A program made the position numbers and the translations under genes. This document shows, piece by piece, positions 17,252 through 26,285 of a stretch of DNA of 64,000 nucleotides. Every line of letters starts with the position of its first letter. Position 1 is the first letter of the stretch. Below the pieces are notes generated by a model. The model saw only the letters and a program-made list of their open reading frames with translations. It did no database searches and was not told the DNA's origin. The stretch is from Chryseobacterium shigense (GTDB lineage: Bacteria; Bacteroidota; Bacteroidia; Flavobacteriales; Weeksellaceae). Where the stretch lies: positions 372,001 to 436,000 of the forward strand of contig NZ_FTNY01000002.1 of the NCBI RefSeq assembly GCF_900156575.1, written 5' to 3'.

Positions 17252-17815
17252 ATGTCAGAAACATCAGTACAGTTCGGGAAAGTTATTAGTCAGTGTCGTG
17301 ATCTTTTCAGTAAAAAATTACAGGATTACGGGGCAGCATGGAGGGTTTTAAGACCCAGTTCTATTACAGATCAGATTTACATTAAAGTGAACAGAATCCG
17401 TACGCTGCAGATGACGGATAAAAAGATGGTAGATGAAAGCGAAGAAGATGAATTCGTAGCCATCGTCAACTACTCTATCATCGGACTTATTCAGCTTGAA
17501 AAAGGTCTTTCCAATGATTTTAATGAAGATAAGGACGAAGTTTTAAAGCTTTATGACCAATATTCTAATGCTGCTCAGGCTTTAATGGAAAGAAAGAATC
17601 ATGATTACGGTGAAGCATGGAGGGATATGAGGATTTCTTCTATCACTGACCTTATTTATCAGAAGGTACTGAGAACAAAACAAATTGAAGACAATCAAGG
17701 GAAAACGATTGTTTCTGAGGGACTGGATGCCAATTATTTCGATATGCTGAACTATGCTGTTTTCTGCCTGATTAAATTTTCTGAAAAAGAAAATATTTCC
17801 GAACCCCAAAAATAA
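17252..17815 (+). CDS. DUF1599 family protein with internal duplication
   Basis: 187 residues. Two similar halves are visible: KLQDYGAAWRVLRPSSITDQIYIKVNRIRTLQ near residue 21 and KNHDYGEAWRDMRISSITDLIYQKVLRTKQIE near residue 117. This is the pattern of DUF1599, which has been grouped with nucleotide-modification-associated domains; the biochemical role is unknown. The protein is soluble. It is 6 bases upstream of the DoxX-like gene and probably cotranscribed with it. Confidence 0.85.
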   Translation: MSETSVQFGKVISQCRDLFSKKLQDYGAAWRVLRPSSITDQIYIKVNRIRTLQMTDKKMVDESEEDEFVAIVNYSIIGLIQLEKGLSNDFNEDKDEVLKLYDQYSNAAQALMERKNHDYGEAWRDMRISSITDLIYQKVLRTKQIEDNQGKTIVSEGLDANYFDMLNYAVFCLIKFSEKENISEPQK

Positions 17816-17821
17816 TTTACT

Positions 17822-18934
17822 ATGATCAAAGGTTTATTACGCTTTATTATTGCTGTTATCTTTATTCTTTCAGGCTTTGTAAAGGCTGTGGATCTGGTAG
17901 GATTTTCTTTCAAAATGGAAGAATATTTTGCTCCATCCGTTTTCAATATGCCATTCCTGGAGAAATTTGTGCTTCTGTTCTCGATCATTGTGGTCGTCCT
18001 GGAGCTTTTCTTAGGGTTTATGCTTTTACTGAAACTGAAGCTTAAATTCACACTTTCAGCATTAATTGCCCTTTGTATCTTCTTTGGGTTCCTTACTTTT
18101 TATTCTGCTTATTTCAATGTGGTCACGGACTGCGGATGTTTTGGAGATGCTATTAAGTTTACGCCGTGGCAGAGCTTTATGAAGGACATTGTACTACTTG
18201 TTGGCCTTATGGTCGTGTTCATCCTTTACAGAAATGAATTCCGTAAAAAAGACGTATACAGCAGCGATAATACGAAAGAACCCTCTGGTAAGTTCAGATA
18301 TGCACTTCTGGGCCTTTTTTCTTTGATCATGATCTACATTATGGCTCAGGGAATTATGCATGAACCCATCATTGATTTCCGCGATTATAAAATCGGGACA
18401 AATATCAAAACTGAAAAGGAAAAAATTAATAAAAACCCTTCTGAATACAAGACTTTTTATTCACTCAAAAACCAGAAAACCGGAGAAGTTGTAAAGGTGA
18501 ATCAGGATGATTATATTAAAGAAACAAAATACTGGGCGGAAGGCTCTCCCTGGAAAATTGAGGAAGGTAAAAATGAATCGGTTCTGGTAAAAGAAGGCTA
18601 TAAATCTGAGATTGTCAAATTCAAAATTGAAGATCCTACAGGCATGGATCTTACCGATGAAATCATCAATGCGCCAAAGGCAATACTTGTTTTTTCTTAT
18701 CATCCAAAAGAAGTTCCTGCCGATCTTATACAGAAAGTTGAAGCTAAAGTAAATACCCAGAAAGGAGCTGTTATCTACGGAGTTTCTACAGATCAGAACA
18801 CTTTTAAAACCATTAAAAATGCGATGATGGACGGAACTGCTATCAAAACAATCGCGAGAAGTAATCCGTTTGTTGTCCTACTGGAGAAAGGAAAAATTGT
18901 AGACAAACAGCCTGCAAAAGATTATGTCGATTAG
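17822..18934 (+). CDS. DoxX/MauE-like membrane protein, BT_3928 type
   Basis: 370 residues. Four membrane segments in the first 150 residues carry MauE/DoxX hallmarks (SGFVKAVDLVGFSFKMEEYF and the cysteine motif TDCGCFGDAIKFTPWQ), then a further membrane span near residue 165. The C-terminal half is extracytoplasmic, with a thioredoxin-like flavour (VIYGVSTDQ, VVLLEKGKIV). MauE relatives are linked to disulfide chemistry; the role here is inferred only. It follows DUF1599 by 6 bases, a recurrent flavobacterial pairing as far as I recall. Confidence 0.8.
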   Translation: MIKGLLRFIIAVIFILSGFVKAVDLVGFSFKMEEYFAPSVFNMPFLEKFVLLFSIIVVVLELFLGFMLLLKLKLKFTLSALIALCIFFGFLTFYSAYFNVVTDCGCFGDAIKFTPWQSFMKDIVLLVGLMVVFILYRNEFRKKDVYSSDNTKEPSGKFRYALLGLFSLIMIYIMAQGIMHEPIIDFRDYKIGTNIKTEKEKINKNPSEYKTFYSLKNQKTGEVVKVNQDDYIKETKYWAEGSPWKIEEGKNESVLVKEGYKSEIVKFKIEDPTGMDLTDEIINAPKAILVFSYHPKEVPADLIQKVEAKVNTQKGAVIYGVSTDQNTFKTIKNAMMDGTAIKTIARSNPFVVLLEKGKIVDKQPAKDYVD

Positions 18935-19047
18935 GACGGATATTACGAATGGTCAATGAGTGAATGGTGAATTAAAAAAACCGTCAATTCCCAAACCTAT
19001 TCCTTGAAATTAAAATTAAACACTACAATTAAAACATACATTTACCA

Positions 19048-19398
19048 ATGCAAAAATCAAATAAATCAATCGCTGGTTACCATCTATTAATGATCCTGTC
19101 TTCTGTAGACGGAGAATTTGCTCCTGAAGAAGGAATGCTGGTTCAGCAATATATGGCTGACGAATTTCCGTTCAGAATGAATCTTGATAATGAACTGGAA
19201 ACGCTGGCTCTTTTACAGCCTGAGGAATGGAAAGATCATTTTGAATTCCATGCAAGATGTTTCCAGGATGATTCTACGGAAGATGAGCGCGTGAAATTTG
19301 CTCAATTTGCTAAAACACTGATTAAAGCTGATAATAAAGTAACTGACGAAGAGCACACTTTCTACAAGCTGTTGAAAAATCTTTGGAATTTAGCATAG
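19048..19398 (+). CDS. TerB-like small helical protein
   Basis: 116 residues, all-helical and acidic. YHLLMILSSVDGEFAPEEGMLVQQYM near the start and LIKADNKVTDEEHTFYKLL near the end are the two acidic DG/DN...E motifs of the TerB (tellurite-resistance B-like) fold, which may bind metal. A standalone TerB domain does not imply tellurite resistance. The S9 peptidase gene starts 26 bases downstream. Confidence 0.7.
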   Translation: MQKSNKSIAGYHLLMILSSVDGEFAPEEGMLVQQYMADEFPFRMNLDNELETLALLQPEEWKDHFEFHARCFQDDSTEDERVKFAQFAKTLIKADNKVTDEEHTFYKLLKNLWNLA

Positions 19399-19424
19399 AA
19401 GACCCACCAAAAACAAAATACATC

Positions 19425-21551
19425 ATGAAGAAATTTTATCTTGGCCTATTAATTATGAGTGCTTCTACGATACAATCTCAAAAATTTCCTGCCCTTAAAG
19501 CTCCTATTGCAGAAAAGCAGGAACACATCCGGGAAATTCACGGTGATAAAGTGAATGATCCGTATTACTGGATGATCGACTATTTTAAAAAAGGAAAAGA
19601 TTCTACGAAAGTGGTTGATTATCTGAAAGCCGAAAATACCTATTGGGAAGGCATGATGAAAGATACAGAACCTTTCAGGGAAAAACTTTTCCAGGAAATG
19701 AAAGCCCGTATTAAGGAAAAAGATGAATCTGTACCTGTCTTTGAGAACGGATATTTTTATTATACCCGTACAGAAGCCGGAAAACAATACTTCAAATACT
19801 GCAGAAAAAAAGGAAGTCTTACTGCTCCTGAAGAGATTCTTCTGGACATAGATAAGCTTGCGGAAGGACATCCTTATTATAATGCAACAGGTTTCAGCAT
19901 CAGCCCGGACAACAACAAACTGGTGTACGGCGTTGACGATGTTTCCAGAAGACAGTATACTTTGTTTTTAAAAGATCTTACAACCGGAAAAACAACCGAT
20001 CTGGGTATTAAAAATACAGAAGGTTCTGCAGAATGGGCGAATGATAATAAAACGATTTTTTACACGGAAAACAATCCGGTTACCCTTTTATCAGAAAAAA
20101 TTAAGAAACATACGCTGGGAACTGATCCTGGTAAAGATGTGACGGTTTACGAGGAAAAGGATAAAACCAATTATATCTCAGTATATAAATCTAAAAATCA
20201 CAAATTCATCCTGATTTATTCCGGAGCTACCACTTCTTCTGAAACAAGGTATCTGGATGCTGATCAACCCAACGGAACATTCAAAGTTTTCCAGCCGAGA
20301 ATGAAGAATGTTTTGTATACGATCACGCCTCTGGAAGACAAATTCCTGATCAGAACAAATAAGGACGCGCTCAATTTTAAAATTGCAGAAACGCCTTTAG
20401 ACAAAACAGGTGTTGAAAACTGGAAAGATTTCATCCCGCACAGAAGTGATGTATTAATGCAGTCTGTGAGTGCGTTTAAAAATTATCTGGTGTTCAGTGA
20501 AAGACAGAATGGACTTACTCAACTCGTTATTTATGACAGAAAGACGGCTAAAAAAGAGGCTTTGACATTTGACGAACCGGCCTACACCATTTCTTCGCTT
20601 GAAAACCCCGAATACAACACGGACAGTTTCCGTTTTGGATATACTTCAATGATTACGCCTGTCTCTCAGTTTGAGCAGGATTTAAAGACGGGAAAAAGAA
20701 TATTACTGAAACAACAGGAGGTTCTAGGCGGTTATGCTAAAAATGATTATACCACGGAAAGGCTTTTCGCCACCGCAAAAGACGGAACGAAAATTCCGAT
20801 CTCCATTGTGTATAAAAAAGGATTCAAGAAAGATGGAAACAGCCCGCTGCTTCTTTATGCCTATGGTTCGTACGGAAGTTCAATGGATGCAGCTTTCAGC
20901 AGTACGAGGTTAAGCCTTCTGAACAGGGGTTTTGCTTTTGCTATTGCACATATCCGTGGTGGCCAGGAGATGGGAAGACAGTGGTATGAAGACGGTAAAA
21001 TGATGAAAAAGAAGAATACCTTCACCGATTTCATCGATGCCGGAGAGTATCTGGTTAAAGAAAAATATACGTCACCAAAACATCTTTATGCTCAGGGCGG
21101 AAGCGCAGGAGGACTTTTGATGGGTGCTGTTGCGAATATGAGTCCGAATTTATGGAATGGTATGATTTCACAGGTTCCTTTCGTAGATGTGGTCAATACG
21201 ATGCTTGACGAAAGCATTCCACTGACAACCAATGAATACGACGAATGGGGAAATCCAAACAATAAGGAAGCTTATTTCTATATGAAATCTTATTCTCCAT
21301 ATGAAAATATCGAAAAGAAAAATTATCCTAACCTTTTGGTAACGACGGGACTTCATGATTCTCAGGTACAATATTTTGAGCCTGCGAAATGGGTCTCCAA
21401 ACTCAGGGATATGAAAACGGATAAGAATGTATTGCTTTTAAAAACGGATATGAATTATGGCCACGGAGGTGCTTCGGGAAGATTTGATTACCTGAAGGAT
21501 ATTGCTTTGGTGTATGCTTTCATGTTTAAACTGGAAGGGATAAATAAATAA
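19425..21551 (+). CDS. S9A family prolyl oligopeptidase/oligopeptidase B-like, exported
   Basis: 708 residues from the ATG at 19425 (MKKFYLGLLIMSAS), which gives a signal peptide; the frame extends upstream into the TerB gene but those residues are atypical. A seven-bladed propeller is followed by the alpha/beta-hydrolase domain with nucleophile Ser in GGSAGG, Asp in GLHDSQVQ and His in NYGHGG. HIRGGQEMGRQWYEDG is characteristic of oligopeptidase B. It cleaves short peptides after basic residues or proline; the exact specificity cannot be read here. Confidence 0.9.
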   Translation: MKKFYLGLLIMSASTIQSQKFPALKAPIAEKQEHIREIHGDKVNDPYYWMIDYFKKGKDSTKVVDYLKAENTYWEGMMKDTEPFREKLFQEMKARIKEKDESVPVFENGYFYYTRTEAGKQYFKYCRKKGSLTAPEEILLDIDKLAEGHPYYNATGFSISPDNNKLVYGVDDVSRRQYTLFLKDLTTGKTTDLGIKNTEGSAEWANDNKTIFYTENNPVTLLSEKIKKHTLGTDPGKDVTVYEEKDKTNYISVYKSKNHKFILIYSGATTSSETRYLDADQPNGTFKVFQPRMKNVLYTITPLEDKFLIRTNKDALNFKIAETPLDKTGVENWKDFIPHRSDVLMQSVSAFKNYLVFSERQNGLTQLVIYDRKTAKKEALTFDEPAYTISSLENPEYNTDSFRFGYTSMITPVSQFEQDLKTGKRILLKQQEVLGGYAKNDYTTERLFATAKDGTKIPISIVYKKGFKKDGNSPLLLYAYGSYGSSMDAAFSSTRLSLLNRGFAFAIAHIRGGQEMGRQWYEDGKMMKKKNTFTDFIDAGEYLVKEKYTSPKHLYAQGGSAGGLLMGAVANMSPNLWNGMISQVPFVDVVNTMLDESIPLTTNEYDEWGNPNNKEAYFYMKSYSPYENIEKKNYPNLLVTTGLHDSQVQYFEPAKWVSKLRDMKTDKNVLLLKTDMNYGHGGASGRFDYLKDIALVYAFMFKLEGINK

Positions 21552-21591
21552 TTAAATATCACGCAGGTTTTGCGAATTTTGCAGATTGACA

Positions 21592-21869
21592 ATGACAGAA
21601 AATGAAATTTCATACATTGTTTGAAAATATATTTTTAATGTTTATAATCAATTAGGTCCTGGCTTGCTTGAATCTATATATCAAAATATACTTATATACG
21701 AACCAGAGCAAATGGATTAAATGTAAAATCAGTAAAAGAATTAGAGGCTATTCACTACAAACAACTTTACACTTATTTAAAACTATCTGATAAAAAATTA
21801 GGAATGCCAATTAATTTTAATACAACAAATATTATAGATAGTATAAAAAGAGTCATTAATAATCTTTAA
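21592..21869 (+). pseudogene. Degraded GxxExxY family gene
   Basis: Reading from ATG 21592 gives MTENEISYIV, a TGA, then KYIFNVYNQLGPGLLESIYQ with the GxxExxY motif (GLLESIY), then a TAA. The frame resumes after a central deletion with KSVKELEAIHYKQLYTYLKL and ends INFNTTNIIDSIKRVINNL. The beginning and end match this roughly 125-residue family, while the central PD-(D/E)xK-like part is missing and two stops interrupt it. Flanks at about 21559-21588 and 21867-21898 are imperfect inverted repeats ending in GCAGATT/AATCTGC. Confidence 0.75.
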
Positions 21870-21939
21870 ATCTGCTAAATCATTAAAATCTGCGCGAAAT
21901 AAAAATAATAAACAATAATTTACCTAATTATATAAGACT

Positions 21940-22701
21940 ATGAGAAGAAAAATAGTTGCAGGAAACTGGAAAATGAACAAAAATGTCATTGACGCACAAC
22001 AGTTAATGATTCAATTACTGAGCTATAAAAATAGTAACACCACCCAATGCGAAGTATGGATTGCGCCGCCTTCTTTATATCTGATGATGGCTAAAGATAT
22101 CTTTGAAAAAGATGAGATCGGTGTGTTTTCTCAGGATATGAGCGAGCATGAAAGCGGTGCTTATACCGGTGAACTTTCTGCGGATATGCTTGAATCTATC
22201 GATGCAACAGGTTCATTAATCGGGCATTCTGAAAGAAGACAATACCACGGTGAAACAGATTCTCACTGTAACAGAAAAATCAAATTAGCTCTTGATAAAG
22301 GACTCATCCCGGTATATTGTAATGGTGAAACGCTTGAACAAAGAAAAGCAGGACAACATTTTGAAGTGGTAAAAAACCAGACAGAAGTCGCTCTTTTCAC
22401 CCTTTCTGCGGAAGAAATCAAAAAAGTAGTTATTGCCTATGAACCGGTTTGGGCTATTGGAACAGGTGAAACCGCTTCTCCGGAGCAGGCTCAGGAGATT
22501 CATGCGCACATCAGAAGCATCATTGCTGCTAAATACGGCCAGGAAGTTGCAGATGAAATTTCTATCCTTTACGGAGGTTCTGTGAAACCGGATAATGCAA
22601 AAGAAATTTTCTCTCAGCCTGATATCGATGGTGGACTGATCGGAGGGGCCGCTTTAAAATTAGAAGATTTTTCTAAAATTATTGAAGGTTTTAATTCATA
22701 G
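21940..22701 (+). CDS. tpiA: Triose-phosphate isomerase
   Basis: 253 residues. Interconverts dihydroxyacetone phosphate and glyceraldehyde 3-phosphate in glycolysis. Catalytic residues are visible: Asn9-Lys11 (GNWKMN), His96 (GHSERR) and Glu168 in the loop-6 motif AYEPVWAIGTG. The phosphate-binding LYGGSVKPDN and GGLIGGAAL motifs are present. Standing alone, with a shared convergent terminator downstream. Confidence 0.97.
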   Translation: MRRKIVAGNWKMNKNVIDAQQLMIQLLSYKNSNTTQCEVWIAPPSLYLMMAKDIFEKDEIGVFSQDMSEHESGAYTGELSADMLESIDATGSLIGHSERRQYHGETDSHCNRKIKLALDKGLIPVYCNGETLEQRKAGQHFEVVKNQTEVALFTLSAEEIKKVVIAYEPVWAIGTGETASPEQAQEIHAHIRSIIAAKYGQEVADEISILYGGSVKPDNAKEIFSQPDIDGGLIGGAALKLEDFSKIIEGFNS

Positions 22702-22753
22702 ATTTTTGGCTAAAGCCTATTCTATTGAATCTATTCAAGACGATATACAATCA

Positions 22754-22784
22754 AAAACGGCGGCATCTTCGATGCCGCCGTTTT
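22754..22784. terminator. Bidirectional terminator between tpiA and the phytase-like gene
   Basis: 14-bp perfect stem AAAACGGCGGCATC, loop TTC, complement. A-runs and T-runs on the two sides let it serve both convergent genes. Confidence 0.85.
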
Positions 22785-22799
22785 CTTAAAAAAATCTAA

Positions 22800-24065
22800 T
22801 TATTGAATATCGACTACATACATCGTTCCTTTATCTACTTTTCCTGTTTTAGGAAGGATCTTGGCTTTTGGATTTCCGTTTCCGTCGTCTACAATTCCAA
22901 AATCATCATCATTGAAGACGGCCAGCTTATTATTTCCCAAGTAAACGATTCCTTCAAATTTATCATGTTCATATCCTAATTTAGCCACCAGATCTACGGC
23001 TAAAACTTTGGAAACTGGTTGGATTCCTGCATTCGTAATTTCATCCCAGGTAGATTGCTCTAAAGCTTTATTGTTGATTTTCATCCCGTCAACAGCTGCA
23101 ATATCGGTTCCGTTCACGTCTGAAGCTCCGGCAATATTGATCCGGTATACTTTTTTGGTCCCTCCCTGAGAGCCAAAATTACCATCTCTTTCGATCACAA
23201 GGAATTCCGTACTGCTGATCGCTGTGATATCACACACTGAATCTGAAGCTCCTCCATTTTGCTTATACAGGTATTGTTTGGTTTGTCCTGTTGCAATATC
23301 AAAGGTGACGATTCTTGTTAACGTGGTATTCGTCGCGAGTACTTTGGTAGGGACATACATCGTAGACTGTATAGTACCAACCAGCATTTTTCCGTCCGGA
23401 GTGATGCATAATCCTTCCATTCCTCTATTGGCTCTTCGTTTTGCCAAAACAGCTGGTAATTTTCTTGGCCCGGTATTCACCCCTATCGGACTTATTCTTT
23501 CCAGCTCTACTCCTTCTGCATTATAATGAACGATATGCGGACCATATTCGTCAGAGACCCAAAATGTTCCATCCGGTGCTGCTACAATACTTTCGCTATC
23601 CAGACCATAATTATCTGTTCCCAAAACATTTCCTGATGCATCGTAGGCTGTTTCTCCAGTGCTTCCCATTCCTGCGGGATTTGGAAGACCTGTAATCGGC
23701 TGGCCTGAAGGATTTTTAAGTTTAATATATTTGATAACCTCGATATTCCCTTCTGCATTGATCTTAAAATGCATAATTGTCGGGGTAAAATTCGGGGCCG
23801 GAAATTTTTTTCCGTTCAGATAGTCTGTATTCGGACCACGGTCGGTAATGACATAAAACTCTCCCTTCCTGGTTGGATGGGCAGCTGCTCCTGAACCGAA
23901 GCCACCGTTAAGAATGTCTACTCCATTTATCGTCACCAATTTGGAGAAAGGAAATTCCTGAGGAAGTTTAGCATAATTGATATCCTGGTTATTCATTTTG
24001 TTGTCATCATCTTTACATGATGCAAGCGCTGTGAATACGATCGCCGATAACAGAAGTTTTCTCAT
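22800..24065 (-). CDS. Esterase-like activity of phytase family lipoprotein
   Basis: 421 residues. Lipoprotein signal peptide with lipobox LASC (Cys17), so the mature protein is membrane-anchored. The sequence follows the phytase-like beta-propeller family (ITDRGPNTDYLNG, DSESIVAAPDGTFWVSDEYGPHIV, RANRGMEGLCITPDG, FEGIVYLGNNKLAVFNDDDFG) with conserved Asp/Glu that would bind Ca2+. Members are annotated for phosphodiester or phytate-type hydrolysis; no substrate can be assigned here. Functionally it may belong with the PhoX-like propeller at the start of the window. Confidence 0.8.
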   Translation of the reverse strand: MRKLLLSAIVFTALASCKDDDNKMNNQDINYAKLPQEFPFSKLVTINGVDILNGGFGSGAAAHPTRKGEFYVITDRGPNTDYLNGKKFPAPNFTPTIMHFKINAEGNIEVIKYIKLKNPSGQPITGLPNPAGMGSTGETAYDASGNVLGTDNYGLDSESIVAAPDGTFWVSDEYGPHIVHYNAEGVELERISPIGVNTGPRKLPAVLAKRRANRGMEGLCITPDGKMLVGTIQSTMYVPTKVLATNTTLTRIVTFDIATGQTKQYLYKQNGGASDSVCDITAISSTEFLVIERDGNFGSQGGTKKVYRINIAGASDVNGTDIAAVDGMKINNKALEQSTWDEITNAGIQPVSKVLAVDLVAKLGYEHDKFEGIVYLGNNKLAVFNDDDFGIVDDGNGNPKAKILPKTGKVDKGTMYVVDIQ

Positions 24066-24153
24066 AGTTACTTTTATGCCGCGAAAGTATACATTGATTG
24101 TAAACTGATGTTGAATTTAATAATAATTGTATTTTAACAATCAAGTTTCATGG

Positions 24154-24350
24154 TATTCTTTTGTCTTGAAACAAAAGAATCAAAAATTCAAAACCTGGAA
24201 ACTTCCGCTAAAAATAAATGCTGTTCTCTAAAAATTCTAAAACTTGCGCTGAATGACTATTTCTGCTTTGTTTCAATTACAGCCCCACGCTTCGGACAGT
24301 AGAATTTTTTTAACGTTCACAGCATTTATTTTTTTAACGCTCCATTTTCC
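24154..24350. repeat. 197-bp dispersed structured repeat, copy 2
   Basis: Same length and order of elements as 8103-8299. The outer pairing 24212-24224 with 24319-24331 is perfect over 13 bp; relative to copy 1 a C-G pair has become G-C on both sides. The inner pairing 24231-24239 with 24300-24308 is kept. It lies in the gap between the phytase-like gene and the cobalamin riboswitch. Confidence 0.75.
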
Positions 24351-24566
24351 AAAGTCAATGCAGAAAGGCTATAAAATCAATATTCAGAAAATTTTATAAT
24401 AAATCAAAAGTTTTAAATTTTAAACACGAGATTAATCCTAATATCAACACCATTCTCTCCTATTCTTTATTAAATCAAAAAATCACGATCTAAAAAATAT
24501 CCAACCCTTAAACAAAAGGAATAAATAGAAAGATAATTCACAAAACGGCTTCAAAAATTTATATGA

Positions 24567-24574
24567 TATATTTG
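24567..24574 (+). promoter_or_regulatory. -7 box TATATTTG upstream of the cobalamin riboswitch
   Basis: Exact TAnnTTTG, 10-20 bases before the riboswitch begins. The expected TTG at -33 is not seen. Confidence 0.5.
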
Positions 24575-24584
24575 CAGCAGTTAA

Positions 24585-24745
24585 GGCTGAACATCTGTTC
24601 ATTAACAGGGAATCAAGTGAGAAGAAATTCAATGCTTGGGCTGTACCCGCAACTGTAAGCTGTATCAAACTTTGAGTACATAAAGCCACTGGATCCAAGT
24701 CCGGGAAGGCGTACTTGGAGAAGCAAGCCAGGAGACCTGCCTTAT
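24585..24745 (+). ncRNA. Cobalamin (AdoCbl) riboswitch
   Basis: Conserved blocks appear in order: AACAGGGAATCAAGTGAGAA, GCTGTACCCGCAACTGTAAG, GCCACTGGATCC, GTCCGGGAAGGCG, and the B12 box AGCCAGGAGACCTGCC at about 24726-24741. This is a complete aptamer. Downstream, a short hairpin AAAGTTT/AAACTTT (24805-24826) ends 14 bases before the ATG at 24841; it has no T run, so control is more likely at translation than termination. Boundaries are approximate. Confidence 0.93.
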
Positions 24746-24840
24746 CTGCATTCGCTTCAGCAAGAGAAGGATCTGAAAAAGATTCTGCATTCTTTTTCTG
24801 CGGGAAAGTTTCGGGAATAAAACTTTAATTTAAATATATT

Positions 24841-25965
24841 ATGAAAAAGATCTATCTTTTTTTTCTGCTGCTGGCTTTGCAGCTGTTTTCTGCCCAATTT
24901 ACAGAGAATGACATTAAATTCTGGGTAGGAACGGGCTCCAAAAAGGCTTATTTCATTGCCGATTTTAATGACAGTGACAATCCCACATCATATGCATGGG
25001 GCTATCGTTATGATGCGAATAATCTTACGATGGAAGACCTCATTAATGCTATCGCGGCGGCAGAGCCTACAATAGAGGCAGAAGTTCCCTCAGGTTTTCT
25101 TTACAGTTTCAATTACAACCATCACATTCCTAGCTTGGAAGATTACTGGTCTACCTGGTCCGGCCCAACTGCTGAGAACATGAATTTAAATAATGGAGTC
25201 AACAATGATCCGCTAGTTAACGGAAAATGGTACGGCCTTTCTTTCGGTTATGGATTTACCTCTACCACACCGCCACTTTCCCATCCTTCATCTCCCGTGG
25301 CCGCTTATCATTCTGCATGGTATAATGCATCGCAGATTACCAACTGGATCGGTACAGGAAGCAATACAAGTCTTGTCGTTGTCGATTTTGGAACAAACAA
25401 TTCAAATGGTGAAGCTCACTCTTTTGTTTTTGGAATTAGATATAATGGAAGCCTAACCGCTGAACAAGCTTTACAGTTGATTCATGCTCAGGCGCCTTAC
25501 TTTAATTTTACCTCAGCAAGCAACCAGATCAGCACTCTTTCTCTTAATAATTTTGCCGGAAATACTTCCGGAACTAATACTTGGAAGCTTTTCAAAGGAA
25601 AAGATCTATCAAGCTGGAGAGGACAGACCAATTTATCTCAGATTCAGTTGGGAAATAACGACTGGCTAGGCCTTAGCTTTGGAAACAGAATGCCATTTAC
25701 TCCAAGGGAAGCATCAAGCTCTACTTTAAGCGTTTCTGATATCCGTAAAAAAGAATTTAGTATTTACCCAAATCCGGCAAGTGATTTTATCCAGATAGAA
25801 ACTTTGGAAAATATTAAAGAAGTGAACATCTATACTGTTTCAGGAGAAAAAATATTGACTGCAAATACATCGAGAATCAATATTCAGGCTTTGAAGACCG
25901 GAATGTATATGGTGGAAATTAAAACATCGAAGAATACAATAGTTCATAAGATCATTAAAAAATAG
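24841..25965 (+). CDS. Cobalamin-regulated secreted protein with duplicated domain and T9SS sorting tail
   Basis: 374 residues. Sec signal peptide to about residue 18 (LFSAQ). Two similar domains follow: residues about 22-150 (FWVGTGSKKAYFIADFN, SYAWGYRYDANNLT, WYGLSFGYGF) and about 165-285 (NWIGTGSNTSLVVVDFG, SFVFGIRYNGSLT, WLGLSFGNRM). Residues about 300-374 are a type A C-terminal sorting domain (FSIYPNPASDFIQIE ... GMYMVEIKTS), so export through the type IX system to the cell surface is expected. The upstream riboswitch implies low expression when B12 is plentiful, suggesting a role in capturing corrinoids or in a B12-replaceable process. No B12 receptor gene is adjacent. The domain family was not recognised with certainty. 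Confidence 0.8.
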   Translation: MKKIYLFFLLLALQLFSAQFTENDIKFWVGTGSKKAYFIADFNDSDNPTSYAWGYRYDANNLTMEDLINAIAAAEPTIEAEVPSGFLYSFNYNHHIPSLEDYWSTWSGPTAENMNLNNGVNNDPLVNGKWYGLSFGYGFTSTTPPLSHPSSPVAAYHSAWYNASQITNWIGTGSNTSLVVVDFGTNNSNGEAHSFVFGIRYNGSLTAEQALQLIHAQAPYFNFTSASNQISTLSLNNFAGNTSGTNTWKLFKGKDLSSWRGQTNLSQIQLGNNDWLGLSFGNRMPFTPREASSSTLSVSDIRKKEFSIYPNPASDFIQIETLENIKEVNIYTVSGEKILTANTSRINIQALKTGMYMVEIKTSKNTIVHKIIKK

Positions 25966-25970
25966 GTGAA

Positions 25971-25997
25971 ACGCGTCTTAAGGGGCGCGTTTTTGTT
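25971..25997 (+). terminator. Terminator after the B12-regulated gene
   Basis: AACGCG and CGCGTT pair around a short loop, followed by TTTTGTTTTT. Confidence 0.6.
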
Positions 25998-26043
25998 TTT
26001 ACAACCTTTTATGAGTTGTGATCAATAATTTGAGTGCATTTTT

Positions 26044-26100
26044 AAACCACCCCGTCAAAAATTCTTTGAATTTTCGCCACCCCTCCGGAGGATGGGAATT
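26044..26100 (-). repeat. Dispersed repeat B, copy 1
   Basis: Plus strand starts AACCACCCCGTCAAAAATTC and continues through CCACCCCTCCGGAGG. Two more copies lie in opposite orientation at 39818-39872 and 58057-58112. All three are intergenic. The stretch 25966-26285 otherwise contains only the two flanking terminators. Confidence 0.75.
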
Positions 26101-26233
26101 AGGGTCGAGGGATTTTTGTCGCTGTGAAAACCTTCGAATTTCATAACTTAAGTGACCTTCTTTTCGTATAGCTGTTAAACTTAAAAGTAACTAAAGTGTT
26201 AAAAAACATTTTGCCTCTTTTCTGATTAAAAAC

Positions 26234-26266
26234 AAAAAAAAGCACCGGAAATCCGGTGCGTTTTTC
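26234..26266. terminator. Terminator of clpP
   Basis: 8-bp stem GCACCGGA/TCCGGTGC with flanking A and T runs, able to act on both strands; clpP ends 20 bases away on the minus strand. Confidence 0.8.
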
Positions 26267-26285
26267 AATATTCCTGAAAAGGAAA

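Noticed and set aside
19048..19398. Tellurite resistance operon
   Set aside because: Only a single TerB-like domain is present here; the TerD-like domain is over 30 kb away and belongs to the rtcB locus.
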